Positions 17,447 to 26,439 of a stretch of DNA of 64,000 bases are shown piece after piece. This stretch comes from Stutzerimonas stutzeri (GTDB lineage: Bacteria; Pseudomonadota; Gammaproteobacteria; Pseudomonadales; Pseudomonadaceae): contig NZ_CP007441.1 of NCBI RefSeq assembly GCF_000590475.1, positions 96,283 to 160,282 of the forward strand, read 5' to 3'. The notes beneath the pieces were generated by a model. The model was not told where the DNA came from. It did no database searches and was given only the letters and a program-made list of their open reading frames with translations. The position numbers were made by a program, and so were the translations under genes. Numbering within the stretch: position 1 is the stretch's first letter; the number at the start of each line of letters is the position of its first letter.

Positions 17447-18514
17447 ATGGCAAAACCCGGATACCGTCTTGCCCTCGTTGCCACACTGCTGGCCGTGGTG
17501 GTGGTGCTGCTCGGTGCTTATACGCGGCTGACACACGCCGGCCTCGGTTGCCCGGACTGGCCCGGTTGTTATGGTTTTCTAGCGGTACCGATGAGCGAGC
17601 AGGCCCAGAGCCTGGCGGCGCTGCGCTTCCCGGATGCACCGGTTGAGGTGCACAAGGGATGGAACGAGATGGTGCATCGCTACTTCGCCGGTGCACTGGG
17701 GCTGGTGATCCTCGCGCTCGCCGTGCAGGCGCTTCGGCGGCGTTCGCAGCCGGGTCAGCCGGTCAAGCTGCCGCTGATGCTGCTGGCCGTGGTGATCACC
17801 CAGGCGGCCTTTGGCATGTGGACGGTGACCCTGCAACTCTGGCCCCAGGTGGTAACCGCACACCTGCTGGGCGGCTTCACGACCTTGAGCCTGCTGTTCC
17901 TGCTGACCCTGCGCTTGTCGGGACGGCGCCCAGCGATCCGGCCTATACCGGCCCGGATCAGAGCGCTCGCGATGCTTGGCCTGCTGGCGGTAGTCGTCCA
18001 GGTCGCGCTGGGCGGTTGGGTCAGCAGCAACTATGCCGCAGTGGCCTGTACAGACCTCCCCACGTGCCACGGTGAATGGTGGCCTGAGATGGATTTCGCC
18101 AACGCCTTCAACCTGACACACCACGACATTGGCCCCAACTACCTCGGCGGCATGCTATTCGGCGAGGCGCGTACTGCCATTCACCTGACTCATCGGATCG
18201 GCGCGCTCACCGTGACGCTGATTCTGTTGACGCTCGCTTGGCAGCTCTGGAACAACGGGTTGCAGCGTCTGGCCGCGTTGCTGCTGGCGGCACTGGCGTT
18301 GCAGGTCGGGTTGGGCATCAGCAATGTCCTGCTCAATCTGCCGTTGGCTGTCGCCGTCGCCCACAACGGCGGCGGTGCGCTGCTGCTACTGGTGACTGTG
18401 CTGCTCAACTATCGCCTACGCCTTAGCCCCGAGGTCACCGCCGTGCGTGACCCTCTGCTGCAAGCCCGACTGAATTCGAACACGACGGGCGGGCTCGACC
18501 TGCCCCGCGCATAA
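17447..18514 (+). CDS. ctaA: heme A synthase (COX15/CtaA)
   Basis: A 355-residue protein with eight membrane helices that oxidises the heme O methyl group to give heme A. The N-terminus has LLGAYTRLTHAGLGCPDWPG with conserved Cys and His, and the second half repeats the pattern (GGWVSSNYAAVACTDLPTCH; AIHLTHRIGALTV), reflecting the internal duplication of the family. AAGGAG precedes the ATG. It lies directly before cyoE, giving a heme O-to-heme A pathway next to the oxidase genes. Confidence 0.95.
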   Translation: MAKPGYRLALVATLLAVVVVLLGAYTRLTHAGLGCPDWPGCYGFLAVPMSEQAQSLAALRFPDAPVEVHKGWNEMVHRYFAGALGLVILALAVQALRRRSQPGQPVKLPLMLLAVVITQAAFGMWTVTLQLWPQVVTAHLLGGFTTLSLLFLLTLRLSGRRPAIRPIPARIRALAMLGLLAVVVQVALGGWVSSNYAAVACTDLPTCHGEWWPEMDFANAFNLTHHDIGPNYLGGMLFGEARTAIHLTHRIGALTVTLILLTLAWQLWNNGLQRLAALLLAALALQVGLGISNVLLNLPLAVAVAHNGGGALLLLVTVLLNYRLRLSPEVTAVRDPLLQARLNSNTTGGLDLPRA

Positions 18515-18524
18515 GGAGAATCCC

Positions 18525-19424
18525 ATGGCGACTGTACTCAGCGAACGCGGTGCCCAGGCCAGCTGGCGCGACTACCTCGAGCTGACCAAACCAAAGGTGG
18601 TGCTGCTAATGCTCATCACCTCGCTGGTGGGCATGTTTCTCGCCACGCGCGCTGGCGTGCCCTGGACCGTGCTGGTCTTCGGCAATCTTGGTATCGCGCT
18701 CTGTGCGGGGGGCGCCGCGGCGGTCAACCACGTCGTGGATCGGCGCATCGACTCGGTAATGGCGCGCACTCACAAGCGGCCACTGGCCGAAGGACGGGTT
18801 TCACCGGCCGCGGCTTTGTTCTTCGCGCTGCTGCTCAGTGTCGCCGGGATGGGCCTGTTGCTGACCTTTACCAATGCACTGGCGGCCTGGCTAACGCTGG
18901 CCTCACTGATCGGCTACGCGGTTATCTACACCGGCTTTCTCAAGCGCGCCACGCCGCAGAACATCGTCATTGGAGGGTTGGCCGGTGCCGCACCACCCCT
19001 GCTCGGCTGGGTCGCAGTGACGGGTCAGGTCACCGCTGAGCCCCTGCTGTTGGTGCTGATCATCTTCGCCTGGACCCCGCCGCACTTCTGGGCGCTGGCG
19101 ATACACCGCAAGGCCGAATACGCCAAGGTCAACGTGCCGATGCTGCCGGTGACCCATGGCGAGCACTACACCAAGGTGCATATCCTGTTGTATACCGCCG
19201 TGCTGCTGGCGGTGAGCTTCATGCCGTTCGCCATCCACATGAGCGGCCCGCTGTACCTGGCTGCGGCAGTGCTGCTGGGTGCGCGCTTCCTGTTCTGGGC
19301 CATCGTGCTCTACCGCGACAGCCGCCCCCATGCAGCCATCAAGACGTTCAAATTCAGCATCTGGTATCTGTTCGCGCTGTTCATCGCGCTGCTGGTTGAT
19401 CATTATCTGCTGCTGAACATCTAG
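18525..19424 (+). CDS. cyoE: protoheme IX farnesyltransferase (heme O synthase)
   Basis: A 299-residue UbiA-type prenyltransferase that adds a farnesyl group to heme B. Motifs are LTKPKVVLLMLITSLVGMF, the Asp-rich NHVVDRRIDSVMARTHKRPL and the second conserved region WTPPHFWALAIHRKAEYAKV. About nine membrane helices and normal length. It follows ctaA by 10 bases. The orthologue in this context is also called ctaB. Confidence 0.95.
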   Translation: MATVLSERGAQASWRDYLELTKPKVVLLMLITSLVGMFLATRAGVPWTVLVFGNLGIALCAGGAAAVNHVVDRRIDSVMARTHKRPLAEGRVSPAAALFFALLLSVAGMGLLLTFTNALAAWLTLASLIGYAVIYTGFLKRATPQNIVIGGLAGAAPPLLGWVAVTGQVTAEPLLLVLIIFAWTPPHFWALAIHRKAEYAKVNVPMLPVTHGEHYTKVHILLYTAVLLAVSFMPFAIHMSGPLYLAAAVLLGARFLFWAIVLYRDSRPHAAIKTFKFSIWYLFALFIALLVDHYLLLNI

Positions 19425-19473
19425 GCCGGCGCAGAGCGTCTCGCCGGCCTGACCCAGCCATTACAGGAATCCC

Positions 19474-20109
19474 ATGACCCGCATCCAGACAACCGTCTTC
19501 ATCCTCGTAGCGCTGGTCGCGCTGGTCATCGGCCTGACGGTTTACAAGGTGCTCAATACCGAGCAGCAGCTCGACACCGCGGAACTGCTCGATGCCGGCA
19601 TCGTCATGCTGCCCCAAGGGCGTGACGTGCCAGACCTGACGCTGACCAACCAGAGCGGCGAATCGGTATCCATGGCGCAGCTGGAAGGGCAGTGGAACCT
19701 GCTCTTCTTCGGCTATACCTTCTGCCCGGATATCTGCCCGGCGACATTGGCCGAACTGCGCCAATTGCGTGGCAAACTGCCGGAAGACGTGAATCAGCGG
19801 CTCCAGCCGATCCTCGTCAGCGTCGACCCCGAGCGCGACACGCCGGAGCAATTGAAGAAATATCTGGATTACTTCGGTGCGGGCTTCATCGGCCTCACCG
19901 GCCCGCTGGACGATATCCAGACTCTGGCCAACGCGGTTGGCGTGCCGTTCATCCCGGCGGACACCTCGAAGAAAAACTACACCGTCGACCACGGCGGCAA
20001 CCTCGCGCTTATCGGCCCGGACGGTCGCCTGCGTGGCTTTGTTCGCGGACCGCTGCGCACTGAGAAACTGGCTGAGCAGCTGCCGATACTGATCGGGCGC
20101 GACGGCTGA
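19474..20109 (+). CDS. SCO1/SenC copper chaperone
   Basis: A 211-residue protein with an N-terminal membrane anchor (FILVALVALVIGLTVYKVL) and a thioredoxin-like domain. The copper-binding residues are C84 and C88 (FCPDICPATL) and H173 (VDHGGNLAL). SCO proteins deliver copper to the CuA site of subunit II or keep its cysteines reduced. It ends the oxidase assembly run. Confidence 0.94.
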   Translation: MTRIQTTVFILVALVALVIGLTVYKVLNTEQQLDTAELLDAGIVMLPQGRDVPDLTLTNQSGESVSMAQLEGQWNLLFFGYTFCPDICPATLAELRQLRGKLPEDVNQRLQPILVSVDPERDTPEQLKKYLDYFGAGFIGLTGPLDDIQTLANAVGVPFIPADTSKKNYTVDHGGNLALIGPDGRLRGFVRGPLRTEKLAEQLPILIGRDG

Positions 20110-20128
20110 GCGTCGCGCCTGTGGTCTG

Positions 20129-22327
20129 TCAGATCGACCAGACGATATTCACTGAGGCATTGCGCCCCGGCTGGGTCAGGCGGTCGAGGTTGGCGGGGGC
20201 GAGGAAGCCTGCCTCGCCGGTACTGTCGTAGCCGCGCACGTCATCCCATAGCCAATAAGTCTTGTCCGTCAGGTTATAGAGTCCGGCGTTCAGCGTGACG
20301 TCCGGGGTGATGCGGTAGTAGCCGGTCAGGTCGAGCACGCCGAAACCAGGCGTGCGGAACTGAGTGCTGCCGTCGGCGGCGTTGTAGGTATCGTCGTCGA
20401 CACGCGTTTTGCGGCGGACCAGCGTCCAGTTGAGCAGGGCGCCGTAGTTTCCATCCGCCTCGTCATAACCCAGGCCGAATACGCCGGTCAGCGGGTTGAC
20501 GCTGTTGAGTGGCTTGCCGGTGTCCTGATTCTCGCCCCAGGCATAGGCGATCGAGCCCTGGGAGTAGAGGCCGGAAGGCAGGCCGAAGGCATCGAGTTCC
20601 AGGCGCCCATGGGCCTCGAGGCCGCGAATCACGGCCTTGTCGATATTGGTGGACTGGAAGGTGGTGTAGCTGCCGCCACCGCCGAGCGCGTCTTCTTCAA
20701 TGAAGTCACGGTAGCGGTTGTAGAAGGCCGCCAGGCCGAAGCGGCCCTTTTCGAACTGGCCGCGCAGGCCCACTTCGATGCCTTTGCTGGTTTCCGGGTC
20801 AAGGTTTGAGTTGCCGATCACTTGGTAGCCGCCCGCCTCGTTGGTGAAGTTGCCGTACAGGGCCTTGGCGGTCGGGGTGCGGAAGCCTTCGGCATACTGA
20901 CCATAGGCCGTGTATTGCTCGCTCAGCTCATAGGTGATGCCGAGCTTGGGCGAGACGCGGTGCCAGGTCTTGTCGTCGAGGTCGACCTCGTCGGCGCTGA
21001 CCGTGGACAGGTAGGCCGCGGTGGCTTTCGGGTCCAGGGTTTCATGGTCGTAGCGCAGCCCGGGAAGGAAGGCCCAGCGCCCGTATTCGATGCTGTCCTG
21101 CATGAACAGGCCCCAGGTCTGCACGGTAGGGTCAGGGAAGTCGCTGGCATATACCGGATTGGCGCTGCCGGTGCGCAGGCCGGTCACCTCGCTTTGCTGA
21201 TAGCTCAGGCCGTAGGTGAGGTGGTGGGCGGTCTGGCCGAGGGCGAAGCGCTTGTCGAACTGGTTATCCAGCGTCCAGTTCTGCTCCTGGTAGGTCGTCT
21301 TGCGGTATTTGCTCGAGGCACTGTTGGGCTGGTAGGTGCGCTCGTCGGTGCCGGCGTTCTGGTAGCTCAGCCGCGCCGTCCAGCTGTCAGCGATCGCTGT
21401 GTCCAAAGCCAGTCGGTTCTCCAGGCTGTAACGCTCACGCTCGACTTCATTGACCACGTTGCGGCCAACATACGCCTGGGTGGGAAAGCCGAACAAGGCG
21501 GTCGGGGCACTCAGGATGTCGCCGTCCATGCGCGAGCGGTAGTGCTCGTAGGTGAACTTCAGCTGGTTGGCCTCGCCGTAGTGGTAGCCGAGCTTGGCCA
21601 GCACGTTGTAGGCCTCGTTGCTCTCCGGGTTGGCTTCGCTGCGGCTGGTTCCGGTGCCGCCGATGCCGCCTTGGGTCTCGGTTTCGTCGCCGCTGCGCTT
21701 GCTGTAGTGCAGCAGTCCTTCGAACGCATCCTGGCGCCCAGCGACGGTGGCCGAGCCCAGCCAGCTGTTGTCCGCCGAGCTGTAACCGGTCTTGAAGCGC
21801 GCGCCGACGTCCTTGCCCGGCTTGATGATGTCGTCGGGGTTCAACGTGTAATAGCTGACGGCGCCGCCGATGGCGCTGCTGCCGTAAAGCGCCGAGGCCG
21901 GGCCATGGAGTATCTCGACCGCGCGGATGATTTCCGGGTCGACGTAGTTGCGCCGGGTGTTGGCGTAGGGTCCGAAGGCGTAGGCGTCCGGTACTTCGAC
22001 ACCGTCGATCTGAGTCAGGACGCGATTACCATCGATGCCGCGGATGTTGTAGCCGCTTGCTCCAGAAGCATGCCCGGTGCCGCCGACGGAGACGCCAGGC
22101 TGATTACGCACTAGGTCTTTGATGTCGTTGACGTTCTGCTGATCGAGCGCCTCGCGTTCGATGACCGTCACGCTGGCAGGTACTTCATCCACGGGCGTCT
22201 GCGAGCGTGTCGCGCTGATGGTGGTGCTGGGCAGCTGCATGGGTTCGGCGGCAAACGCGATCGCTGGCGTGAAGGCCAGCAGCGCAAGGCCTGAACCAAG
22301 GGAAGAGAGGCAAGGCTTGTACTTCAT
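20129..22327 (-). CDS. phuR: TonB-dependent heme/hemoglobin receptor
   Basis: A 732-residue outer-membrane receptor. Signal peptide (LALLAFTPAIAFA), then the plug domain (VDEVPASVTVIEREAL; GVSVGGTGHASGASGYNIRG; LHGPASALYGSSAIGGAV) and a 22-strand barrel ending NASVNIVWSI with a terminal hydrophobic residue, as for barrel insertion. It belongs to the TonB-hemoglobin/transferrin/lactoferrin receptor family. The start MKYKPCLSS has an AGGA element upstream. It is divergent from phuS-phuTUV across a Fur box, the usual heme-uptake arrangement; the ligand is inferred from these neighbours. Confidence 0.9.
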   Translation of the reverse strand: MKYKPCLSSLGSGLALLAFTPAIAFAAEPMQLPSTTISATRSQTPVDEVPASVTVIEREALDQQNVNDIKDLVRNQPGVSVGGTGHASGASGYNIRGIDGNRVLTQIDGVEVPDAYAFGPYANTRRNYVDPEIIRAVEILHGPASALYGSSAIGGAVSYYTLNPDDIIKPGKDVGARFKTGYSSADNSWLGSATVAGRQDAFEGLLHYSKRSGDETETQGGIGGTGTSRSEANPESNEAYNVLAKLGYHYGEANQLKFTYEHYRSRMDGDILSAPTALFGFPTQAYVGRNVVNEVERERYSLENRLALDTAIADSWTARLSYQNAGTDERTYQPNSASSKYRKTTYQEQNWTLDNQFDKRFALGQTAHHLTYGLSYQQSEVTGLRTGSANPVYASDFPDPTVQTWGLFMQDSIEYGRWAFLPGLRYDHETLDPKATAAYLSTVSADEVDLDDKTWHRVSPKLGITYELSEQYTAYGQYAEGFRTPTAKALYGNFTNEAGGYQVIGNSNLDPETSKGIEVGLRGQFEKGRFGLAAFYNRYRDFIEEDALGGGGSYTTFQSTNIDKAVIRGLEAHGRLELDAFGLPSGLYSQGSIAYAWGENQDTGKPLNSVNPLTGVFGLGYDEADGNYGALLNWTLVRRKTRVDDDTYNAADGSTQFRTPGFGVLDLTGYYRITPDVTLNAGLYNLTDKTYWLWDDVRGYDSTGEAGFLAPANLDRLTQPGRNASVNIVWSI

Positions 22328-22383
22328 GGGATGCATTCCTGTGCAGTTTGGCGCGGCAGATCCTAGGCTTGAATTCAGCAGAT

Positions 22384-22410
22384 GTAAATCATTCGCATTT
22401 GATAATGAGT
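22384..22410. promoter_or_regulatory. Fur box between phuR and the phuSTUV operon
   Basis: The AT-rich stretch TAAATCATTCGCATTTGATA followed by ATGAG contains overlapping NATWAT-type hexamers in inverted orientation, like Pseudomonas Fur operators. It lies in the 160-base divergent region and could repress both directions when iron is plentiful. The surrounding DNA is clearly lower in GC than the flanking genes. Confidence 0.65.
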
Positions 22411-22487
22411 TTGAATTGGCTGTAAGCTTTGCTGCCTCCGGCCCGTCAGCAGGCCGTCCCCTCTCTTTTTTCAAGGAAGCACTAGAG

Positions 22488-23546
22488 ATGCCGCTTACCG
22501 CTACTTCTTCCACGCTGTACCAGAACTGGCAGGCCCTGCGTCAGACGCAGCCGATGCTGCGCGCTCGCGACGCGGCGGCTGCGCTGGGGATCAGCGAGGC
22601 CGAGCTGGTGGCCAGCAGGTTGGGTATAGACGCCACCCGCCTGGAGCCGAATTGGCGCGAACTGCTGCCTGCCCTTGAGTCGCTCGGCCGAATCATGGCG
22701 CTGACGCGCAACGAGAATTGTGTACATGAGCGCAAGGGCATCTACCGGGAGACGAGCATTGGCGGCGGCGGGCAGATGGGGCTGGTGGTCTCGCCAGACA
22801 TCGACCTGCGCCTGTTTCTCGCCGGCTGGTCCAGCGCATTTGCGATCGACGAGCAGACTCCGAAAGGCATGCAGCGCAGCCTGCAAGTCTTCGATCACCA
22901 GGGCGTCGCGGTGCACAAGGTCTATCTGACCGAGACCAGCGCTCTAGACGCCTGGGAGGCGCTGGTCGAGCGTTTCGCCGCGCCCGCTCAGAACGTGGTG
23001 CTTGATCTGCAGCCGCGCGGGCCGAAACCGAAAGATCTGGCCGATGATGAGATCGATGTCGAGTCCCTGCGTCACGGCTGGGCCGAGCTGAAGGACACCC
23101 ACCATTTCTTCGCGCTGCTGAAAAAGCACGGTGCGCAACGCACCCAGGCGCTGCGGCTGGCGGGGCGCGATTGGGCCGAGCGCTTGCCGCTAAACGAGCT
23201 GCCGGTGCTGTTCGAGGGCGCAGCCGCTGCGCAGATGCCCATCATGGTGTTCGTCGGCAATCGTCACTGCATCCAGATCCACACCGGGCCGGTCAACAAC
23301 CTGCGCTGGATGCACCACTGGTTCAACGTGCTGGATCCGGATTTCAACCTGCATCTCGACACCCGCGGCATCACCGAGCTGTGGCGGGTGCGCAAGCCGA
23401 GCAGCGATGGCGTGATCACCAGCCTGGAGGCGTTCGATGCCGACGGCGAGCTGGTGGTCCAGCTGTTCGGTGCCCGCAAACCCGGCATTCCCGAGCGTGA
23501 CGATTGGCGTGCGTTGGCCGAAGCGCCGGCCGCGTTGGAGGGATGA
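22488..23546 (+). CDS. phuS: heme-trafficking/degrading protein (HemS/PhuS family)
   Basis: A 352-residue cytoplasmic protein of the HemS/ChuS/PhuS family with two similar halves. These proteins receive heme from the ABC importer and pass it to heme oxygenase or degrade it. Visible signatures: ARDAAAALGISEAELVASRL near the start, VMTRNENCVHER-like LTRNENCVHERKG, and in the second half FVGNRHCIQIHTGPVNNLRW and LDTRGITELWRVRKPSSDG. AAGGAAG precedes the chosen ATG. First gene of the heme ABC operon, overlapping phuT. Confidence 0.92.
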   Translation: MPLTATSSTLYQNWQALRQTQPMLRARDAAAALGISEAELVASRLGIDATRLEPNWRELLPALESLGRIMALTRNENCVHERKGIYRETSIGGGGQMGLVVSPDIDLRLFLAGWSSAFAIDEQTPKGMQRSLQVFDHQGVAVHKVYLTETSALDAWEALVERFAAPAQNVVLDLQPRGPKPKDLADDEIDVESLRHGWAELKDTHHFFALLKKHGAQRTQALRLAGRDWAERLPLNELPVLFEGAAAAQMPIMVFVGNRHCIQIHTGPVNNLRWMHHWFNVLDPDFNLHLDTRGITELWRVRKPSSDGVITSLEAFDADGELVVQLFGARKPGIPERDDWRALAEAPAALEG

Positions 23547-23548
23547 GC

Positions 23549-24427
23549 ATGCGCAAATCAGTGGCGTCACTACTGCTGGTGCTGGTCAGCGCTGCGGCTC
23601 ACGGCGAATCATTGCCGCAACGCTGGGTCAGTGCGGGCGGCTCGTTAACCGAGTGGGTGGTCGCCCTGGGCGGCGAGTCCCGGCTGGTCGGTGTCGACAC
23701 CACCAGCCAGCACCCAGACTCGGTGCAGGCGCTGCCGAGCATCGGCTATCAGCGCCAGCTGGCGGCAGAAGGCATTCTCGCATTGAGCCCCGAGATCTTG
23801 ATCGGTACGGAAGAGATGGGCCCGCCGACCGTGCTGGAGCAGTTACGCGGCGCTGGCGTCGAGGTCACGACACTCTCTGCCGCGCCAGACCCCCAGGCGT
23901 TGTCCAGCAATCTCGAGACGCTGGGCCGCCTGCTGGGTGAACCCGCGCGCGCTACGCAGTTGCTAGATGACTATCGAAAACGGCTGAAAGACCAGCACGA
24001 ATGGATCACCAAGGCCCGGGCCGCACAGGCGGCGCCCGGCGTGCTGCTGTTGCTGGGGCAGGGTGGCGGGAACCTGCTGGTGGGCGGTCAGGAAACCAGT
24101 GCCGACTGGCTGATCGATCAGGCCGGCGGTCGTAATCGGGCCAGCCACAGCGGCTTCAAGCCGCTCTCCAGCGAGGCCCTGACCGCGCTCGATCCGGATG
24201 TGCTGATCATCACCGACCGCAGCCTCCAGGGCGACGCGATGCGTGAGGCCCTGCTGGCCCGTCACCCTGCCTTGGCCTCGTTGCGTGCGGTGCGCGAGTC
24301 GCGGATCTACAGCCTCGACCCGACCCTGCTGGTCGGCGGGCTCGGGCCGCGCTTGCCTGCAGAGCTGGCGGCGCTGTCCGCAGCCTTTTATCCTCACGCG
24401 CAGGCCCTTACCGACATATCCCGATGA
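23549..24427 (+). CDS. phuT: heme ABC transporter substrate-binding protein
   Basis: A 292-residue periplasmic protein: signal peptide (KSVASLLLVLVSAAAHG), then QRWVSAGGSLTEWVVALGG, a class III solute-binding protein of the HmuT/PhuT type that hands heme to the permease. The first ATG (23543) overlaps the phuS stop but has GGAGGG abutting it; the ATG at 23549 is 6 bases after GGAGGG and is preferred. Overlaps phuU by four bases. Confidence 0.9.
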   Translation: MRKSVASLLLVLVSAAAHGESLPQRWVSAGGSLTEWVVALGGESRLVGVDTTSQHPDSVQALPSIGYQRQLAAEGILALSPEILIGTEEMGPPTVLEQLRGAGVEVTTLSAAPDPQALSSNLETLGRLLGEPARATQLLDDYRKRLKDQHEWITKARAAQAAPGVLLLLGQGGGNLLVGGQETSADWLIDQAGGRNRASHSGFKPLSSEALTALDPDVLIITDRSLQGDAMREALLARHPALASLRAVRESRIYSLDPTLLVGGLGPRLPAELAALSAAFYPHAQALTDISR

Positions 24428-25461
24428 CCCGCGTTTTATCCCCACGCCCGCTGTTCGCACTGCTGGCGGTCTTGCTGCTGCTGTCCGTCTGGTTGTCGCT
24501 GGCGTTGGGACCGGTCAGCCTTGCGCCGGGCGACACCTGGCGCGCAGTCCTTAACCTCGCGGGGATGGGCGACGCCGATCCGCAGCTGGCCCAGGCCGAA
24601 CTTATCCTCGGGCAGATCCGTTTGCCGCGCACGCTGCTGGGGCTCGCGGTCGGTGCGGTGCTGGCCTTGACCGGCGTGGCGATGCAGGGACTATTTCGCA
24701 ACCCCCTTGCCGACCCGGGGCTGATCGGCGTATCCAGTGGCGCGGCTTTAGGCGCCGCGGTGGCCATCGTCTTTGGCTCCGCCGTTGGTGGTATGCCAGC
24801 TGCGTTCGAGCCTTATCTCTTGTCAGCCAGCGCTTTCGCCGGCGGGCTGGCGGTGACTGCCACGGTGTATCGGCTGGGCCGGCGCGACGGTCAGACCAGC
24901 GTCGCCACCATGCTGCTAGCGGGGATTGCATTGACCGCGCTGGCAGCGGCCACCATCGGCCTGTTCTCCTACCTCGCCGACGACGCCACGCTGCGTACCT
25001 TGACGTTCTGGAACCTTGGCAGCCTCAACGGTGCGAGCTATGCACGGCTCTGGCCGTTGCTGCTGATTGCCGCCGGGGTCGCGCTCTGGTTGCCGCGCCG
25101 GGCAGCCGCCCTCAACGCGTTGCTATTGGGCGAATCCGAAGCGCGCCACCTCGGCTTTTCGGTCGAGGGGCTCAAGCGCGAGCTGGTGTTTCTTACGGCC
25201 CTCGGCGTCGGTGCGGCGGTGGCCGCGGCGGGGCTGATCGGCTTTATCGGCCTGGTGGTGCCGCACCTGATTCGCCTGCTCAGCGGGCCGGATCATCGCG
25301 TACTGTTGCCCGCTTCGGCGCTGGCGGGTGCCAGTCTGCTGCTGTTTGCCGACCTGCTGGCGCGCCTGCTGCTGGCACCGGCCGAGCTGCCAATCGGCAT
25401 CGTCACGGCGCTGCTCGGCGCGCCCTTTTTCCTGTTCCTGCTGGTCAGGGGGCGCAACTGA
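24424..25461 (+). CDS. phuU: heme ABC transporter permease
   Basis: A 345-residue FecCD-family permease with about ten membrane helices. Family motifs are IRLPRTLLGLAVGAVLALTG, RNPLADPGLIGVSSGAALGA and FIGLVVPHLIRLLSGPDHR, the last being the coupling region for the ATPase. The start overlaps the phuT stop (ATGA) and its stop touches the phuV start, so the operon is tightly coupled. Confidence 0.93.
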   Translation: MTRVLSPRPLFALLAVLLLLSVWLSLALGPVSLAPGDTWRAVLNLAGMGDADPQLAQAELILGQIRLPRTLLGLAVGAVLALTGVAMQGLFRNPLADPGLIGVSSGAALGAAVAIVFGSAVGGMPAAFEPYLLSASAFAGGLAVTATVYRLGRRDGQTSVATMLLAGIALTALAAATIGLFSYLADDATLRTLTFWNLGSLNGASYARLWPLLLIAAGVALWLPRRAAALNALLLGESEARHLGFSVEGLKRELVFLTALGVGAAVAAAGLIGFIGLVVPHLIRLLSGPDHRVLLPASALAGASLLLFADLLARLLLAPAELPIGIVTALLGAPFFLFLLVRGRN

Positions 25462-26228
25462 TGCTCCGCGCGGAGAACCTAGAGGTGCGCCGCGGTACAC
25501 GTTGCGTCCTGCAGGGCATCGACCTGGACCTGCGGGCTGGAGAGATCTTTGGCGTACTGGGGCCGAATGGCGCAGGCAAGAGCACCCTGCTCGGTGCCCT
25601 CAGCGGTGAACTCGCGGCCAATGCCGGGCGGGTCCTGTTGGCGGATCGTCCCCTACATGACTGGCCGACGCGCGAACGCGCCCAGCGTTTGGCCGTGTTG
25701 CCACAGCAGTCCAGCCTGAGCTTTGGCTTTCGCGTGGAAGAGGTGGTCGCCATGGGCCGGCTGCCGCACGCCGAAGGGCGCGCGGCGGATCTACTCATCG
25801 TCGAACAGGCGTTGGCGGCCGCCGATGCCAGCCACCTCGAAGATCGCAGCTACCTGTCCCTGTCCGGAGGTGAACGGCAGCGGGTACACCTGGCCCGCGT
25901 CCTGGCGCAGCTCTGGCCCGGCGCTGAAGGCCGGGTACTACTGCTCGACGAGCCGACCTCTGCCCTTGATCCCCTGCATCAGCACAGCACCTTGCAGGCG
26001 GTACGCGGCTTTGCCGAGCGCGGCGCGGCCGTATTGGTGATCCTCCATGACCTCAACCTGGCGGCGCGCTACTGTGATCGACTGTTGCTGCTGCACGAAG
26101 GGCGCGCGCATCTGCAGGGTTCGGTCGAAGCCGTGCTGCAAACAGAGCCCCTGCGTGAGGTGTTCGGCCTGGACGTGCTGGTGCAGCGCCATCCCGAGCG
26201 AGGGCACCCACTGGTGGTGGTGCGCTAA
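25461..26228 (+). CDS. phuV: heme ABC transporter ATP-binding protein
   Basis: A 255-residue ABC ATPase of the HmuV type. Walker A GPNGAGKSTLLGAL, signature LSGGERQRVHLARVLAQ, Walker B VLLLDEPTSALDPLHQ and the switch His in VILHDLNLAARYCD are all intact. Last gene of the operon; no strong terminator follows directly. Confidence 0.94.
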   Translation: MLRAENLEVRRGTRCVLQGIDLDLRAGEIFGVLGPNGAGKSTLLGALSGELAANAGRVLLADRPLHDWPTRERAQRLAVLPQQSSLSFGFRVEEVVAMGRLPHAEGRAADLLIVEQALAAADASHLEDRSYLSLSGGERQRVHLARVLAQLWPGAEGRVLLLDEPTSALDPLHQHSTLQAVRGFAERGAAVLVILHDLNLAARYCDRLLLLHEGRAHLQGSVEAVLQTEPLREVFGLDVLVQRHPERGHPLVVVR

Positions 26229-26269
26229 CGTGCTGTGCGAGGGTGCCCGGATGGTCAAGATTGCAGGAA

Positions 26270-26322
26270 TGTGTTTAGCGTGTGGGCCGCGCTTCGCCAG
26301 GCACCGGTGCTAAACGCACACG
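26270..26322. repeat. inverted repeat after phuV
   Basis: GTTTAGC (26273-26279) and GCTAAAC (26309-26315) are perfect arms, flanked by TGTG on the left and CACA on the right, around a 29-base GC-rich loop. It may weakly terminate the heme operon or be a decayed repeat. No T-tract follows. The rest of the 26229-26439 gap shows nothing else. Confidence 0.35.
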
Positions 26323-26439
26323 GAGGTGGTGGGTCGAAGCTGACTAATCCAAAGGGCAAGAAGGCAGATACGTTCGGGCACCGTCTCTGCTTTAAGCATC
26401 CTGGGCCGTCCGCTTAACCGAGTTTGTCGAATCCGTCTC

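Noticed and set aside
20822..22114. Plus-strand frame of 430 codons over phuR
   Set aside because: Antisense shadow of the receptor; Val/Gly/Ala-rich low-complexity translation.
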